The translations under genes and the position numbers were made by a program. A DNA stretch of 64,000 bases from Litoditis marina (Eukaryota > Nematoda > Chromadorea > Rhabditida > Rhabditidae). Below the pieces are notes generated by a model. It searched no databases, was not told the origin of the DNA, and saw only the letters and a program-made list of their open reading frames with translations. Position 1 is the first letter of the stretch. Each line of letters starts with the position of its first letter. The stretch spans positions 14,072,957 to 14,136,956 of the forward strand of contig OZ038433.1 in NCBI GenBank assembly GCA_964036275.1, read 5' to 3'. This document shows positions 10,853 through 24,100 of the stretch, in pieces.

Positions 10853-12379
10853 CGAGAAAAGAAACGGTCCAAAGTTAAATTATTTAGCTTTTATGAAATT
10901 AGCAGCTACGTGACCCAAAAGCATTGAGACACGTGCTTTAAAACTGCTTACTAACAACACAAAATTTCACCTTGAAAATGGGGAAAGACTCCTTATTGAA
11001 ACTTTCGATTGAAAAATTTTGTTGTCTCAAATTGTCTTAAAAAATCTTTCATCTCAAAATGGGCTTCAGTTCTACATTTTCTGGCAACCAGAATAAGTCA
11101 TTCAAAACTAAAAGTCATTAAAGTAAAAGTCATTCGAAAGTAAAAGTCATTAAGTACAGAAACAGTTGAGAATCAAAAATAATGTTTCCGAAAATTTTTC
11201 GTATTTTTCAAATCCTGACTAAAAGTGAATTAATGACTTTTAATTTTGAATGACTTTTTCCTGATACCACATTTTCTGGCTAAGTAACGCATCACAATCA
11301 AAAGTTACCAAACTATGAGCAAATTTCGGTTACTTTTCGGCTAGCGACTCAATATTTAGGTGTGTTTAGAACATGAAAACTGCCGAAAGTAGCTCTTTTA
11401 AACTACAAACTACTACAATAATATAAATACATAATATAACATTTCCAGTAAATGTTAGGGATGGTTGAAACATCAAAACCGTTGAAAATACAGCAACTAA
11501 TCCCCTTAGAACGTTGTTCGAACGAACGTTTGGCGACAAATTAGGCCATTTAGCAAACATTTGGTGGAACAGTCCTTTAACACACAGAGGGGCAAAAAGA
11601 GGAACGGAAATAATTTATGCACGCGTACCATGTACAGAAAAAGAGAGAGAAACAAACACCACAAAACGTATCTCACGAAGGGAAAATATCACAGACATTG
11701 GTTACAAAACACGAATTTTTCGGAGGGCGGGCTCAAATTTGTTAGGGATCGTGGGAATTTTGTATAAGAATAAACTTTTCTTCAAGTTTCTAGTTTTCTT
11801 TATTATACTACAGCTGACTATAATTAGAACAGAATCTAGTTCAAAACAAGCTGGAACTCAAATGCACAACGTATATTGATATATTACTCAATCATTGGCT
11901 ATAATGAAAAGAGAAGGAATAAACTATTGGCAAATCTCGGGAAACTGTCAGAAAACCAGAAAAAGAGTAAGAGAACTAGAAAAACCATGGAATAGCAAAA
12001 GGAAACAAACCCAAAACAAACAAAAACAGACTCAGAATACAACTATTGAATTTAGAATAACTCTAGAAAAGTAACCTGTGACCACTCAGAATTGACTGGC
12101 TAGCTAGAAAAGAGTCTCAGCCAGTCTGTGTGTCTCTGACCTACACACTCTCTCGTGGGCAACAAACAGCTGGCTACAAAAGTGACTACTGATGCTCAGA
12201 CATTTTCCTTAACCATTCCCTCGATGAGAGAGTATACAGGTCAACGAGACGCAGACTCTTTGACGTAGGGCTAATGATCATAATCAAATAGCATCAGTCC
12301 GCTGCGAAAGTACCATGTTATAGGAAGTGTTGCAGCAACCTCTACGAGAGAGTATACAGATCAAAGAGACGCAGACTTC

Positions 12380-15045
12380 CTAAATAGCATCACTGGGCGG
12401 CTGTGGAAGTACCATATTGTAGAAGTGTTCTGGTTTCCAAAAGTTGGCCGGCTTCCAGGCGCACCATCCCTTGTTGAGAACGGTCCTCAGGTCCTCTCCG
12501 CCCGTGTAATGGGGGTCCAAAACAAGGAATCGACAGTCGCCGGTCGAATCGTCAAAGTCGACGCCCAGAATGGTGTGCGCCAGTTGCGCGCCGCCTGAAA
12601 CATATAAATTCTTTTTATTAGACTCATTTTGTAGTTATTATAGAAGTCTAACTAATTTCTGACCCGTTAATAGATTGACCGTATTTATCCACTGTACTAA
12701 CCAACTTCAACTTTTGTGATCATTTTGTTGGGATATTTTAGGCTGTTTTTTTCGAAGAGAGAAGGAATTAAATTTTTATGACTATTTGAACAACTTCACT
12801 GAATGACTGAACTATGACTTTTGCGATTATTTAACGAGGAATCTACATAATTTCATTTTTTTCAATCTTTTGTATCAAAAATTTCGCAATTTTCTCCGGT
12901 TTGTCATACCTCGCTTTCCGGGATTTTCCGGCTAAATGAGCATGACTCACACCCCTCTTTCATAGCACGAAAACCGGTCGACTTGTTCGTGCAAAAACTA
13001 ACTACCCCCCCCCCCCCCGTAATTAGCAAACAACCAGTCAGCCACAGAGACATAGGCGTGGGAGCCGAACAACTACGATATACGGGAAGTTGCCGACGGC
13101 CATTTCGGGCGAATCCTTTCTTTAACCCGGTATTTCGTTAACCCTAGCCGTTAACCACACTTTGGTAACCACTTTGTGACCCTAAATTTGCCCCAAAAGA
13201 CATTGTAAAAGAGGGTTAACAAGTGGTTAACAAAAGGGTTAACCAGGTAACCCGGTTAAGGTTACCTGGTAGGGTTAACGAAATACCGGGTTCCTTGTGG
13301 AATTGGCCAACATTTCGTTGCAGTTTGATCTTGAAACTCGTCACATTTTCGAATTTCGACCAAAAAAGGATCATACCAAACACATCAGGATCATACCCCA
13401 GTAAGGTCCGACTAAGCTACAAAAAGTAGGCCGTTTTCAGATGAAAACACGTGAAAATTAACAATTTTTCATCAAAAGTAGACCGTTTGTCTTCTTTTCG
13501 GCTAAAAAGTAGTCCGTTTTAGATTTTTTCTGACTATTCGGACAACTTTACTGTTGTATGATCAGGATGGAGAAGCATACGGTTAAATTTCGCGGGGGGG
13601 GGGGGTCAAAGTAAAACCTCTCATGCTTCTAACAGGTCAAAGTTCATCTTGACCCATAAAAGTACATCTTACATCTATCGCGAGAGATTCAAGGAGTCAA
13701 GTGTATTATCCGGCTAGAGGCCAGCTAGTTGTCCACTCGGAAACGAGATCAAACAAATATGGCAGCGCGGGGGGTCAGGGGGCGCAAGAGATAGCTAGAG
13801 GATTAGCATACAGTGAGGTTCAACTAGTTCCAGAAAAACACGTTTTCTTCGATAAAAAGACGTGAAAATGCATTGATTCGAGGTTCAAATGTGAAATTAG
13901 TTTTTCGTTGTTTTCTGTGAGCAAAATACGTAGGGTGCTTGTTGACTATTCTTATATGCGCCCTGTTTTGTTCGTCCAAACTCGTCAAACACAATTGTTT
14001 CTCATTAAAACAGCCAAATATTTAGCCGGGTTCATTTCATACTTTCAACGTCGGCGTATTACTACGTATGCGTTCTGTGTATTGTTGTGCAGTAAAACGA
14101 TTGTCGACTTTCGCTGACGTGAAAAATGTAAACCGGGCCTAGGCAACCGTTTTATTCTCATTTAGCAAAGATTGCTGAAGCATATCTGCAACCAACCAAA
14201 ACCAATCATAACCGGACTGCCGGCCGTCTCAAAATAAACCACCATTCCGCCGAGTTTGTAGTTTTATCTCGTTCCTCTTGCTATTCAACTCAGACAATTC
14301 CCAGCCAATTGGCCAGCCACTTTTTTATTGGCTGAGCGAGAGAGTGTGCAGGTCAGAGAGACTCAGATGTCTGCGGCCTCATTGACCTGTACACTCTCTC
14401 GCTTTTGTAGCTGGCCAATCGAAGAAAATTGGCGCCAATCGTTCTGAGAACAGAAACGCAAACATTCTGGCGCCTATCCAGATCAAACTCCAAACTACAA
14501 CATAGGTATTGTGTTCAAAAACTAATTTGCGCAGCGCTACGCGCTGTGTGTGATTTGGTCATTCACTATATGAGTAGGTCAAAAACTGACCAATCATAAC
14601 CGGACTGCCGGCTGTCTCGAAGTGGACGGCCAACTCGCGAGTTCTATCGGCCACCTCACTCCCGGAATTAGTGATAATGAACTTCGATTCGACACCTACA
14701 ACATATGTTAATTGTACACAGATACGTAAATATGAAAAATAAAAGAGAGAGCATCCAAACTATGAATATTCCACAGAAAAAAATCCGTCGAACATCTTTA
14801 TTTCGCATTATAAATAACCTTTTCTTGAGTTTGGCAGAAAGCCAGAAACATTGTCCATTTTTACAACTTTCTGAAAAATCGATTATATTTTCGCTACAAT
14901 CGGGCAAATTTTGATGCAGAACCATTGAAAATCAGTTTTTGGAACATAAAATTTAGTAGAACAATCACACAGAACAATCATACTGGTGTATGCCTAGAAG
15001 AGGGAAAGAGAGAACATGGAGAGAAAAAGAAAAAGAGATAGAGAA

Positions 15046-15112
<67 letters not shown>

Positions 15113-18100
15113 CTTATTCAACCCGCCTAGCAACGTGTCGAGTACGAATCCGATCTCTGTACTTCCAATCCACTGCCTACTTCCGATGAACTTTTCCTCT
15201 TTGTCTCCGATCGAAACGAGACACTGGAAATAGGAAAAACACATTTTTCCATTCAAACACGAGAAACCGCATAATTTCTCACTTAACACAAGCAAATTCT
15301 CCTGATTGTGGCAAAAAAGAGCCTATTTTTTCCTGACTATGTGAAAGCTTAACGAAGATATTGTATTTTCCTATGACTAGAAGTGGACCAATTTATTTAC
15401 TTTATATTCAGAGTCATATAGTTGCCGGTATGGCAAAGTAGTTGAACCGAGAAACAATTATACAATCTCTCCTACAGTGCGTGCCCCAAAGTTATAAGAA
15501 TATCTGCCTCATGTGAGACTCGAACCGGGCCCCAAAATCTGGGACGCGCAGGCGCTAACCACTATATCAACTGGACTCATAGCGAAGTTGTGGAAAAATC
15601 GTGTATATGTGTTACACATCACGAAGTCAGATATACAGTATACCCCCGTCTTGCTTTAAGCGTCAACTATAACGAACCTGTTGTATTTCCCTAAGACTGG
15701 AATTGAGCAAATTCACTTAGATGCACGATCATAGAGTTATGCCGGTTATGCGAAGTAGTTGAACCGGCGACGGCGAACAAATATACAATTTGTCGAAACG
15801 AACCTGTTGTATTTCCCTATGACTGGGCACCGGTTTATCTGTGTATCCGTTCAGAATGAACCAACTCCAAATGGTCTGCATACTACGGTAGGCACAGCCC
15901 CAGCCTGAGAAGAAGAGAAGGCTTAGAACTTAGAAATCATACCCTAAATGCTCAGCGTTTTGAGAAAAACCTCCCTGTTTTTGGTCCGAAGATTTGGGCA
16001 AACCCCCCCCCCCCCCCTCAAAAATTGTCTGATTCAGCGATTTTCTAAATTAAGGGCAAAACCCCCCCTGTTTGAAAAAGTCACAACTCTGAGGCATTTA
16101 GGGTATGTTAGAAATATAAAAGAAAAGCTACCAACTCTTCAGATACATTTCGGAAAACAATGAGAATTCTGCAACGGAGTTGCCTTAACTGTAAGCTTCG
16201 AAACCGCTAATTCATCGTTCGTGCTCCATAAAATACCGATCAAGTTTGATCATACAAACAAGTGGCAATTTGTGAAATGAAGTGAATCTACCGCGGTAAG
16301 GAGGCAGTAATCAGAATCACCTCTTAACCTTAGTGAAAGATAGGTAGTTTCAACTACATTGAACTCTGAACTCCAGCAAAAAGAAAAAAAACGACAAAAA
16401 AAAGTAACCGGAATCGTCAAAGTTGTCCTGCATGTAGTGGTGATAGTTGTACGGACCTCGCACCAACGACACTTTCCCGTATGGTTTGTCTGAAAATAGT
16501 GAAAATTGAGAAAAAACCATACACCGGTAAGGTCCGACTAAGCGACAAAAAGTAGTCCGTTTTCAGTTGACACAGAAAAATTTAGGATTTTCAATGAAAA
16601 GTACACCGATTTTCTTCCTCCCGGCTAATAAGTAGTCCGTTTTTGACTATTCGGACAAGTTTACTGGTGTATGGAAGAAACTGAAAAGGCGGGTACACAT
16701 AGTTGTGAACTGTATGTATTCGGTGTTAACCGAAATTACGGAAAGTTCAACACGAATTCTTCCAATGATACAAATTTTCTGAACTGAGAAGTCACACACA
16801 TACACACACACACACCAGTAGGGACTACGACCTTCTGCCATTCTTCTCGACTATTCTTCGCCCAAAACCGGTTTTTAGATCAAAACTAGTCAATGTAAAT
16901 TATTTTCCTTTGAAAATTTACAGAAAGAAGCTCGTTTCGTGAACTGTTCTTCATGAAACGTTTCAAGAGTACGGTAAAAGTGTCAAACCCGTACAATTTG
17001 AGATCGAGGTGTGTGGAGATCGCAATAACCGACAGGCGGCAGCCCCTCCCAACGGAATTCTTTGGGCAAATCTGAGACAGGGGGAGGAGGAGGGAAGGTT
17101 CAGCAGCTTGTGCAGACGGACGCGGTACGATTCTGGAATCAGATTTATTGATTTTTTCAATCAACTAATCAATCACTCGGATTTCAGACAAATGTGGCAC
17201 TATTCTGGAAGGATAAATTAGGTACCAACTATTCATAACTGATGTTAATTCTATTCGGACAATATGTATTTTGCGTCAAAGTGGTTTTTTTTATGTTTTA
17301 TCAGGATTTTGCTATAATTTATAACCTGGTTTATTGATTAATTCATTTAGGTTGTGTGAAGGACAACGTTCCTTTCTCTCGTTTCATTCCATGTAAATTC
17401 ACTACCGGAAATGTGATGATGGAATAAATACTCTTTTCTCGGGGCACTACCCACTCTGCTCTGCCTCGGCCCAATCTGGCAGCTGTAGATGGAGGAGACA
17501 AGACCAGCCGGGTGGCAGGAACACGGCTGACGAGGTGGGGGCTATCTGCTTCTGAAACAGTTTATACTTATTATATTGTATTGTATTAAAATGAATTATT
17601 GATTTGTTTTATAAGCTCTCAATAAACTATATATCTATTGGTTTATTCATTCATTTTTTCATGGTGGATGTGGCGGGTTATCTGCTTCTGGAAGAAAAGA
17701 CCTCAGAAACATGTATGCCAATCAATTACGATAGACAAACTAAAAAAGCATAAAGATCAATAAGAGCACTTGCAGTCACATTGTAGCGGCCTCGACGAGA
17801 GAGTGTGCAGATCGGAGAGACGCAGATGTCTGCGCTCTCATTGACCTCCATGCCCTCTCGCTTTTGTAGCTGTTCAATCGTTCTGAGTACGTGTACTGTA
17901 GCCGCAGCCACGACTATCGCTAGTACCCGGCGGCTCTGCGCCCTCCTCTTTTACACACTCTTTTCGTCTAAAGTCTCGCGTAACGTGTGAGACGTCTCCG
18001 AATTGGAAAAAATGCGATGTGACTTACAAAATTGTTAAGATTCATGTTTCAGTTTTTTTGGTTTGTTTGTTCAGACAGTTGCAAATGGCTGTCTGAACAT

Positions 18101-21100
18101 ATTTATACTTTATGAACACAGAACAACCGCAAACCTGTTTCTTGAATCCGTTAACCATCACGTATACCATATTCTGAATTCGCCGTCTCACGCCTTCCTA
18201 TAATCGAAACAGCATTATCCATACGATATATAGGTTAAACATCAAATACAAATGCATTAAAGAAGGACGATTATGTGGACCAATCCCGTGACATCGGTCC
18301 TTTAAACTGCAATTGAAAAATATATTCCGGTTTAAAGGACTGAAGCGTTGCGATTGGACCACATAATCGTTCTTCTTTAACTCAATCAAGTTGTCCAAAA
18401 TGTTCGAAATTCACGCCAATCTAAGAAGGATTCAAGAGTTGCTTGTTCTTGATGCAAAACCATCCACTTTTCACGGGTTCAAATGCAAGAAAGGACTCCT
18501 TTTTTGAATCGTCTGACCTGGTGTGCGGCAGCATTTACAGTATCCGTTGAAAATCAAACATTCACTGAGAGTTGATTAGAACACATCGTCAACATTCAAC
18601 AACAAAACAAACAACAACAAAACAGCAAAACAAACAACAACAAAACAGCAATACAACAACAACAACACAGCAAAACAAACAACAACAAAACAACAAAACA
18701 ACAACAACAACAACAACAACCGACCTGGAACCGTTCATAGAGGGAGTTCGAGTCATCGCCACAGAAGGCGGGAACGACGACGGTGAACACGTTGGACACC
18801 TTCAGATATTTTGTCGCGTCTGCAATTAAATAATATAATAATAATACTATTATTATTATTATAAACGGCCATAAATCTTCACGTATTTGAATCAAAAGAA
18901 AATTGCCGTTCTAGAGATATTAACACGTGAAAATTAATGATTATGCAACAAAATTTTGCTACGTCGCGTCTGAAATCAAATTATACTTTCAAGTTAAAGC
19001 AAACTACGTGGTAAAAAACCACTAAGTTAAAGGAAACTAGCGATAACAGGGCCTTTTCGGCCAAAAGAGGCGGAAAATGTGCCTGTTTTTGATACAAAAC
19101 TATGGAAATAAATTGAACATTAAAGGTGGTCTGACAGGAACCGAATCTCGTGCCTTGCGCTCCACGGTTAATTCCGTCGCTCCAATGCAAATGTGCTACA
19201 AAAACCAATTTATTGATACTTTGTGGATCATTTAATCACAATTCATTGCCATTGGCGTAGATTCGAAAATTTAGTTTTTGGGGCGCATTCGCGTCAGAGC
19301 GAATGAATTAACCGTGGAGCGCAAGGCACGAGATTTGGTTCCTGTCAGGCCATCTTTAATGCCCAGAGTCGAAAAAGACAGAAATCTCTCACCTCGGGTA
19401 ATTCTCACAATGGGAACCATCTTTTGGTCTTCCGAATCGTTTTTCGTGTCCCTGGTCAGACTGAAGACGGCTGTGAAATCCATCGAATCCTGAAAGAGAG
19501 CAGATTATGAAAAAATTATAAGATACATACAAGAAATAACTACAAATTATGACCTTCGTAATATTACATACTCGCATTCTACAACGAATCAACCCGTTAT
19601 TGAAGTCCAAGGACTTACCGTCAAACTTTCAATAGCCAAAAACAAAAACGGGCGCTTAAAGGCCAATTCTACAACTAACCGAGTTTTTAGGTAACCTAAC
19701 CCTTTTTTCGCTAACCTTTTTTCAGGTTACCTTGGTAGGTAACCTGGAAGTAACCTAAAACTAAAATCCGGTTACCGGTAAAACTAACGGTAAAAACCAC
19801 ATTTTGCGTTAGAAAAACAGGTTACCGGTTTTTCATTTTAGGTTACCATCCGGTTACCTACTGAGGTAACCTAAAAATAGGTTACCAAAAAAGGGTTAGG
19901 TTACCTAAAAACCCGGTTAGATATATAATTCACCGCGCTTAAATGAGATCGGAAACCACCTTGAGCAACGATTTCGTTTCCAGATTATATCAATAATTGA
20001 ATCACGATTCAATAAATATTCTTATTCTCTTAATACTTCAGAGTTAGACAATAAAGTAACGTTAGGAAACGTAGTAATTCGCATGAAGTACGTGTGTGTG
20101 TGAAGATTGATCAACCAATAATACAATAATTGAATTAACCGAAACTAAATTGGAACAAATCGGCTTTTTGAAATGAAAGTGGTTTGCCGGAGCTCCTCTA
20201 ACATTGCTAGTTTAACGTAAACACAATATAACTTGCCTATTTTGATCGAGAAAAAGATTTTCTCACCTTGTACTGAACACTGCCTTTAGCCAGTTCATCC
20301 ACCACTTTCAACACGTTTTCCTTCTCCGCGCGACGCTTCAAAACGATCGCCTTATCCTAGAAATAGATAAATAGACGAATGGAAAAATGTAAAGTTAATG
20401 AAAGGAAGATGTCATAATCTATGTTCGATTCCAATTTCAAACAGTTTTGAGTCGCTTTGGACTGCTAACACTTATTTCATATTTCATACCGTTTTCTATC
20501 CGAATATCACAAACTCACTAGATCAGACAACCTTCACTGGCCGACCTGACCAAACTACAATCGATAGTGTGCGAGTTATTCTAAGACTGAGCCCCCCTCT
20601 TGATTCTTTCGCCCTTATTTGTTTTTGTGCTTCTCGTTGGGCTCTATTGGTGTCTAAATACTTTTTCTATAATTTGAACTACGGTTCAATAAAAATATAG
20701 ATATATTCTAAAAACCACCTTATTTGAACTCATTTTAATGTAAGTTTCTTCTACCAATAAAACTTTTCTCACTTATTCTCACTTGATTGATTAGCACGAG
20801 TCTGTCGAGTTCATAATTATTACACACCGTGGTATTCTATATTCATTAATATGCTGCAGATCAGACCCCCTGATGCAAGTTAGAATGTGTTATCAAATGT
20901 TCACCCTCTACATACCAGAAAACAATTCCTCATATACTGTAGGGGCTACTATACTAGCACTAAATTGAGTAGTCACACGAGGAATGAGGTTAACATTATA
21001 ATATTAATGAGGAATCGTGCATTTGTCATTGCACGTTTGCGAGTTCTGATGTGTTTAACATGTTTCACGTGACTGTGCTATTGACTAAAAGTCTACCTGA

Positions 21101-24100
21101 CCAGACTACAAACTACAATCGAGATATAGTCTGTTCCACGCACATATAACCCTCTACAGTAATCAGCTCAAACTTCCAAGTCAACATTTTGTATATTAGT
21201 CAGACGCATACAATCCTAGACGAAGTCTGAATTTTGATCACCCAAAATTCATGAAAAACTTCAAAAATCCAGATAATCACCCAAAATTCGCCGAAAGCGG
21301 GTGATTTTCTGGATTTCGAACAAAATAATATCACTTTCATCACCCAAAAAATAGAAAGTTAGACCATTTTTCGTTCTGTCACCCAGACTTTAGAGAGTCG
21401 TCCAAAAATGGTAAACGTCTGATATTAGTGTTTTTGGATGGTTTCTAAGTTCTGGTAGTGTTGTCTGTATGTGTACTACTACACACCTTAATAGTTTGGA
21501 ACCAAAATAATGAACTATTCATTAGAAAACCCCTTCTGACAATTTGACGGATTACTGTAGAAGGACATCGATTGGTGGAACGGACTATAGTTTATCCTTA
21601 CCTGATTGATAAGTACCAGTCTGTCCAGATCATTCATGTATCTCTCGGCGGCTGCCTTCAAGTCGTCAGTCTCGAATCCAACACGAATATTACACTCGAA
21701 ACCCACCTGCAAAACGGGGAAATTGGACACAATTGATACAACTGACCAAACCTAGTTGAATGGTGCATTGAATCGCCCGCTTTTCTTTCCAATCGGGACT
21801 TTGAATACCCAAATTTCTACAAGCATTTCATTTTACAAGTGAAAATCTAATATCTGAACGTTTTTGTAATGTGGTTGTACAGGAAATGTGCCCGATTTTC
21901 AATAAATGTTTTGCCCACATCGCCTCACGTATGGAATTAACGAAACACGCATGTGTATACCTGTCTATCCACTTGTCCCGTTGCACATAAAAAGTCTCCC
22001 TCCGCGGAGGTATCCCATTTATATAAAAAAAGGCGCCGAATGCCACAAAACGCAAAATGCAAATTTCAATTGTGCCTCCAGGGTTTGAATCTCAACGAGT
22101 CTTACAACTTTCTAGAAGATTACATTATAGTATGAATATGTTTTCAAGACATTTCCAAAATTTTTTGCAAACAGCACGTACCTTCGCCCAAACAGAGAGG
22201 CCTTCGTTGGTGAATTGGGTGGCGTTGACCATTCCATTTTGGTCCAAAAAGCCACCTATATCACCTCGTTCTAGAACCTGAAAACACGTTTTTTTGAAGG
22301 AGGCAGATCATAAAAACTCACTTCAAAGAATACATGTTCAGGCGCAGAAAGTCATCTTCAGAACAAACGAGTTACCTTTTTGAGTCAACCTCGAAAAAGT
22401 ACTTTGAACCTCACTGGCACCGTTTGTGATGGACTCACAATTGGTTATTGGAAAATCGGAACGTTCTACGCGGGACCCGGAACAATGAGGCAAAAAACTC
22501 CGGTTTGATTCATCCTTTATCTAGCTGAGCGGTATCAACATTTAGAGATTGTCAAAATCCTACACCGCCAAGGCTCCCTTCTCCACTTTCATACGTGGGG
22601 CAACTTTGTTCGCCACAGAAACTGACTGAACATCGGGTGTTTCATCTGGGACACCGAGCCACAAAGCGGGGTCGAAGGTTAAGCTGTCACCGGTGATGAA
22701 CAACTATTGATGAAATTGGGGTACTTAAAATTCTTTATTTGAATGAAAGCGGGTGACGTCATGGAGAAACCAACAAAGTTGCCCCACGTTTGTCCTCTTT
22801 ACTACTTTGTGTGTCTCGAGCCGTCCAAACTATGAAATTTGCCTATTTTTCGTTAAATTGCCCTACTCTTGGATAAAAACTTCCAGTTGGTAAGTGGCTA
22901 CCCCCAACTTCCCCAAAAATCGTGCGCAATCTTCCCTTATTTGATGAAGTTTGGTGGTCTGTTGCTTTGAATACGGTACCTACCTCATGGGTTGTAGTGA
23001 GCGTGAAGCCACTTCCAATCTGAGGCGTAGTTAAACCCTCGACTGCCAGGTTACCGACCAATTCCAGATCTGAAACCAAAACAAATCAATAAAACAGAAA
23101 ATGCATCGTCTTCATTCATCTTAATAAAACTACTAGAACTTTTATCGGAGTTAGCAAGTTACGTCCTCGATACCTGTCACGAAATTAATCATTGTACTAG
23201 AGTAAATCACGCCGGAACACAGAAAACCGCCGAAAAAAGTACATTAGTATTCAAGACTCGTACATGTTTTCCGGTAAATACTATAATCCATATTACTAAT
23301 ATTTTCTCCGCCCCCCTAACTCACCAGCAGACAAAGCACTCGAAATGAACTCCCCGGTGGCAGCATTCATAGTAGAAGCTGTCACGAAATGAACCTAAAC
23401 ATTCAAATATAAAGGACAGTCGAGCATAAGTAAAATACCCCGTCGAAATGGCGCTGACGCACGCTCATTTTTGGCATCTTTCTGAAACTTACTGTCATTT
23501 TTAGAAGTGAAAAGTGCTAGAGACGCAATAAACGACAAATAATCACTTTTACGTGGTATCACAGCCATTTTTAGAGTTACGCACGATCATTTTAGTTGCC
23601 CTGACATTGAACTTATTGACCTATGCAGTCGAGTAAATAAGACAGCCGTCAGAAAGATCGAACATGCGCATGAATTAGCCATGCAACGATGCAGCTTTAA
23701 ATCATTGAGAATCTGGAGAGAGTTTGTCAATTCACTATGCGAAACAATGTACTTTTGGCATATTAATCGTTGCTTGTAGCCTTCCCAGTTCGGCTTACGT
23801 TTACAATGTATCTCTGGTTATTTGGTTGCATCGATTTCAACACAATGAGAATGGATACTGATACGCCACATTTCATTATTGCATCATGCATCTCAAAAAC
23901 CAAATGTTACGTTTTTTTAAATTTAATTATAATGGCTGCTGGCGTATTGGGTTGCCAATACATGAATACTGTCTTCATACACCAGCAAGGTTGTCCGAAT
24001 AGTCAGAAAAGTTCAAAAACAGACTACTTTTCGGTCGAAAAGATGAAAATCGGTCTACCTTTGACGAAAAATCCTAATATTTCACGTGTTTACATCTAAA

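Larger units (their letters stand above)
7640..12379. other. Intergenic interval between bicd-1 and odr-8
   Basis: About 4.7 kb with no convincing coding exon on either strand. It holds a nested pair of 9-bp-TSD elements (7878-8392), a 0.45-kb GA microsatellite, a G22 tract, a GGTTACC-rich element (9690-10013), a TTAA-flanked element (10292-10475), a family B MITE (10728-10852) and decayed pieces of family J. It must include the bicd-1 promoter (high-coordinate side of 7637) and the odr-8 3' UTR. Confidence 0.7.

Noticed and set aside
17440..17551. Ending odr-8 exon 10 at GTAGTG (17450) instead of GTGGGT (17454)
   Set aside because: That leaves two bases over and throws the clearly homologous next exon out of frame.
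18596..18895. 99-codon minus frame ending in poly-Cys/Leu
   Set aside because: The first part overlaps the true odr-8 exon 9, but the rest is AAC microsatellite past the donor.
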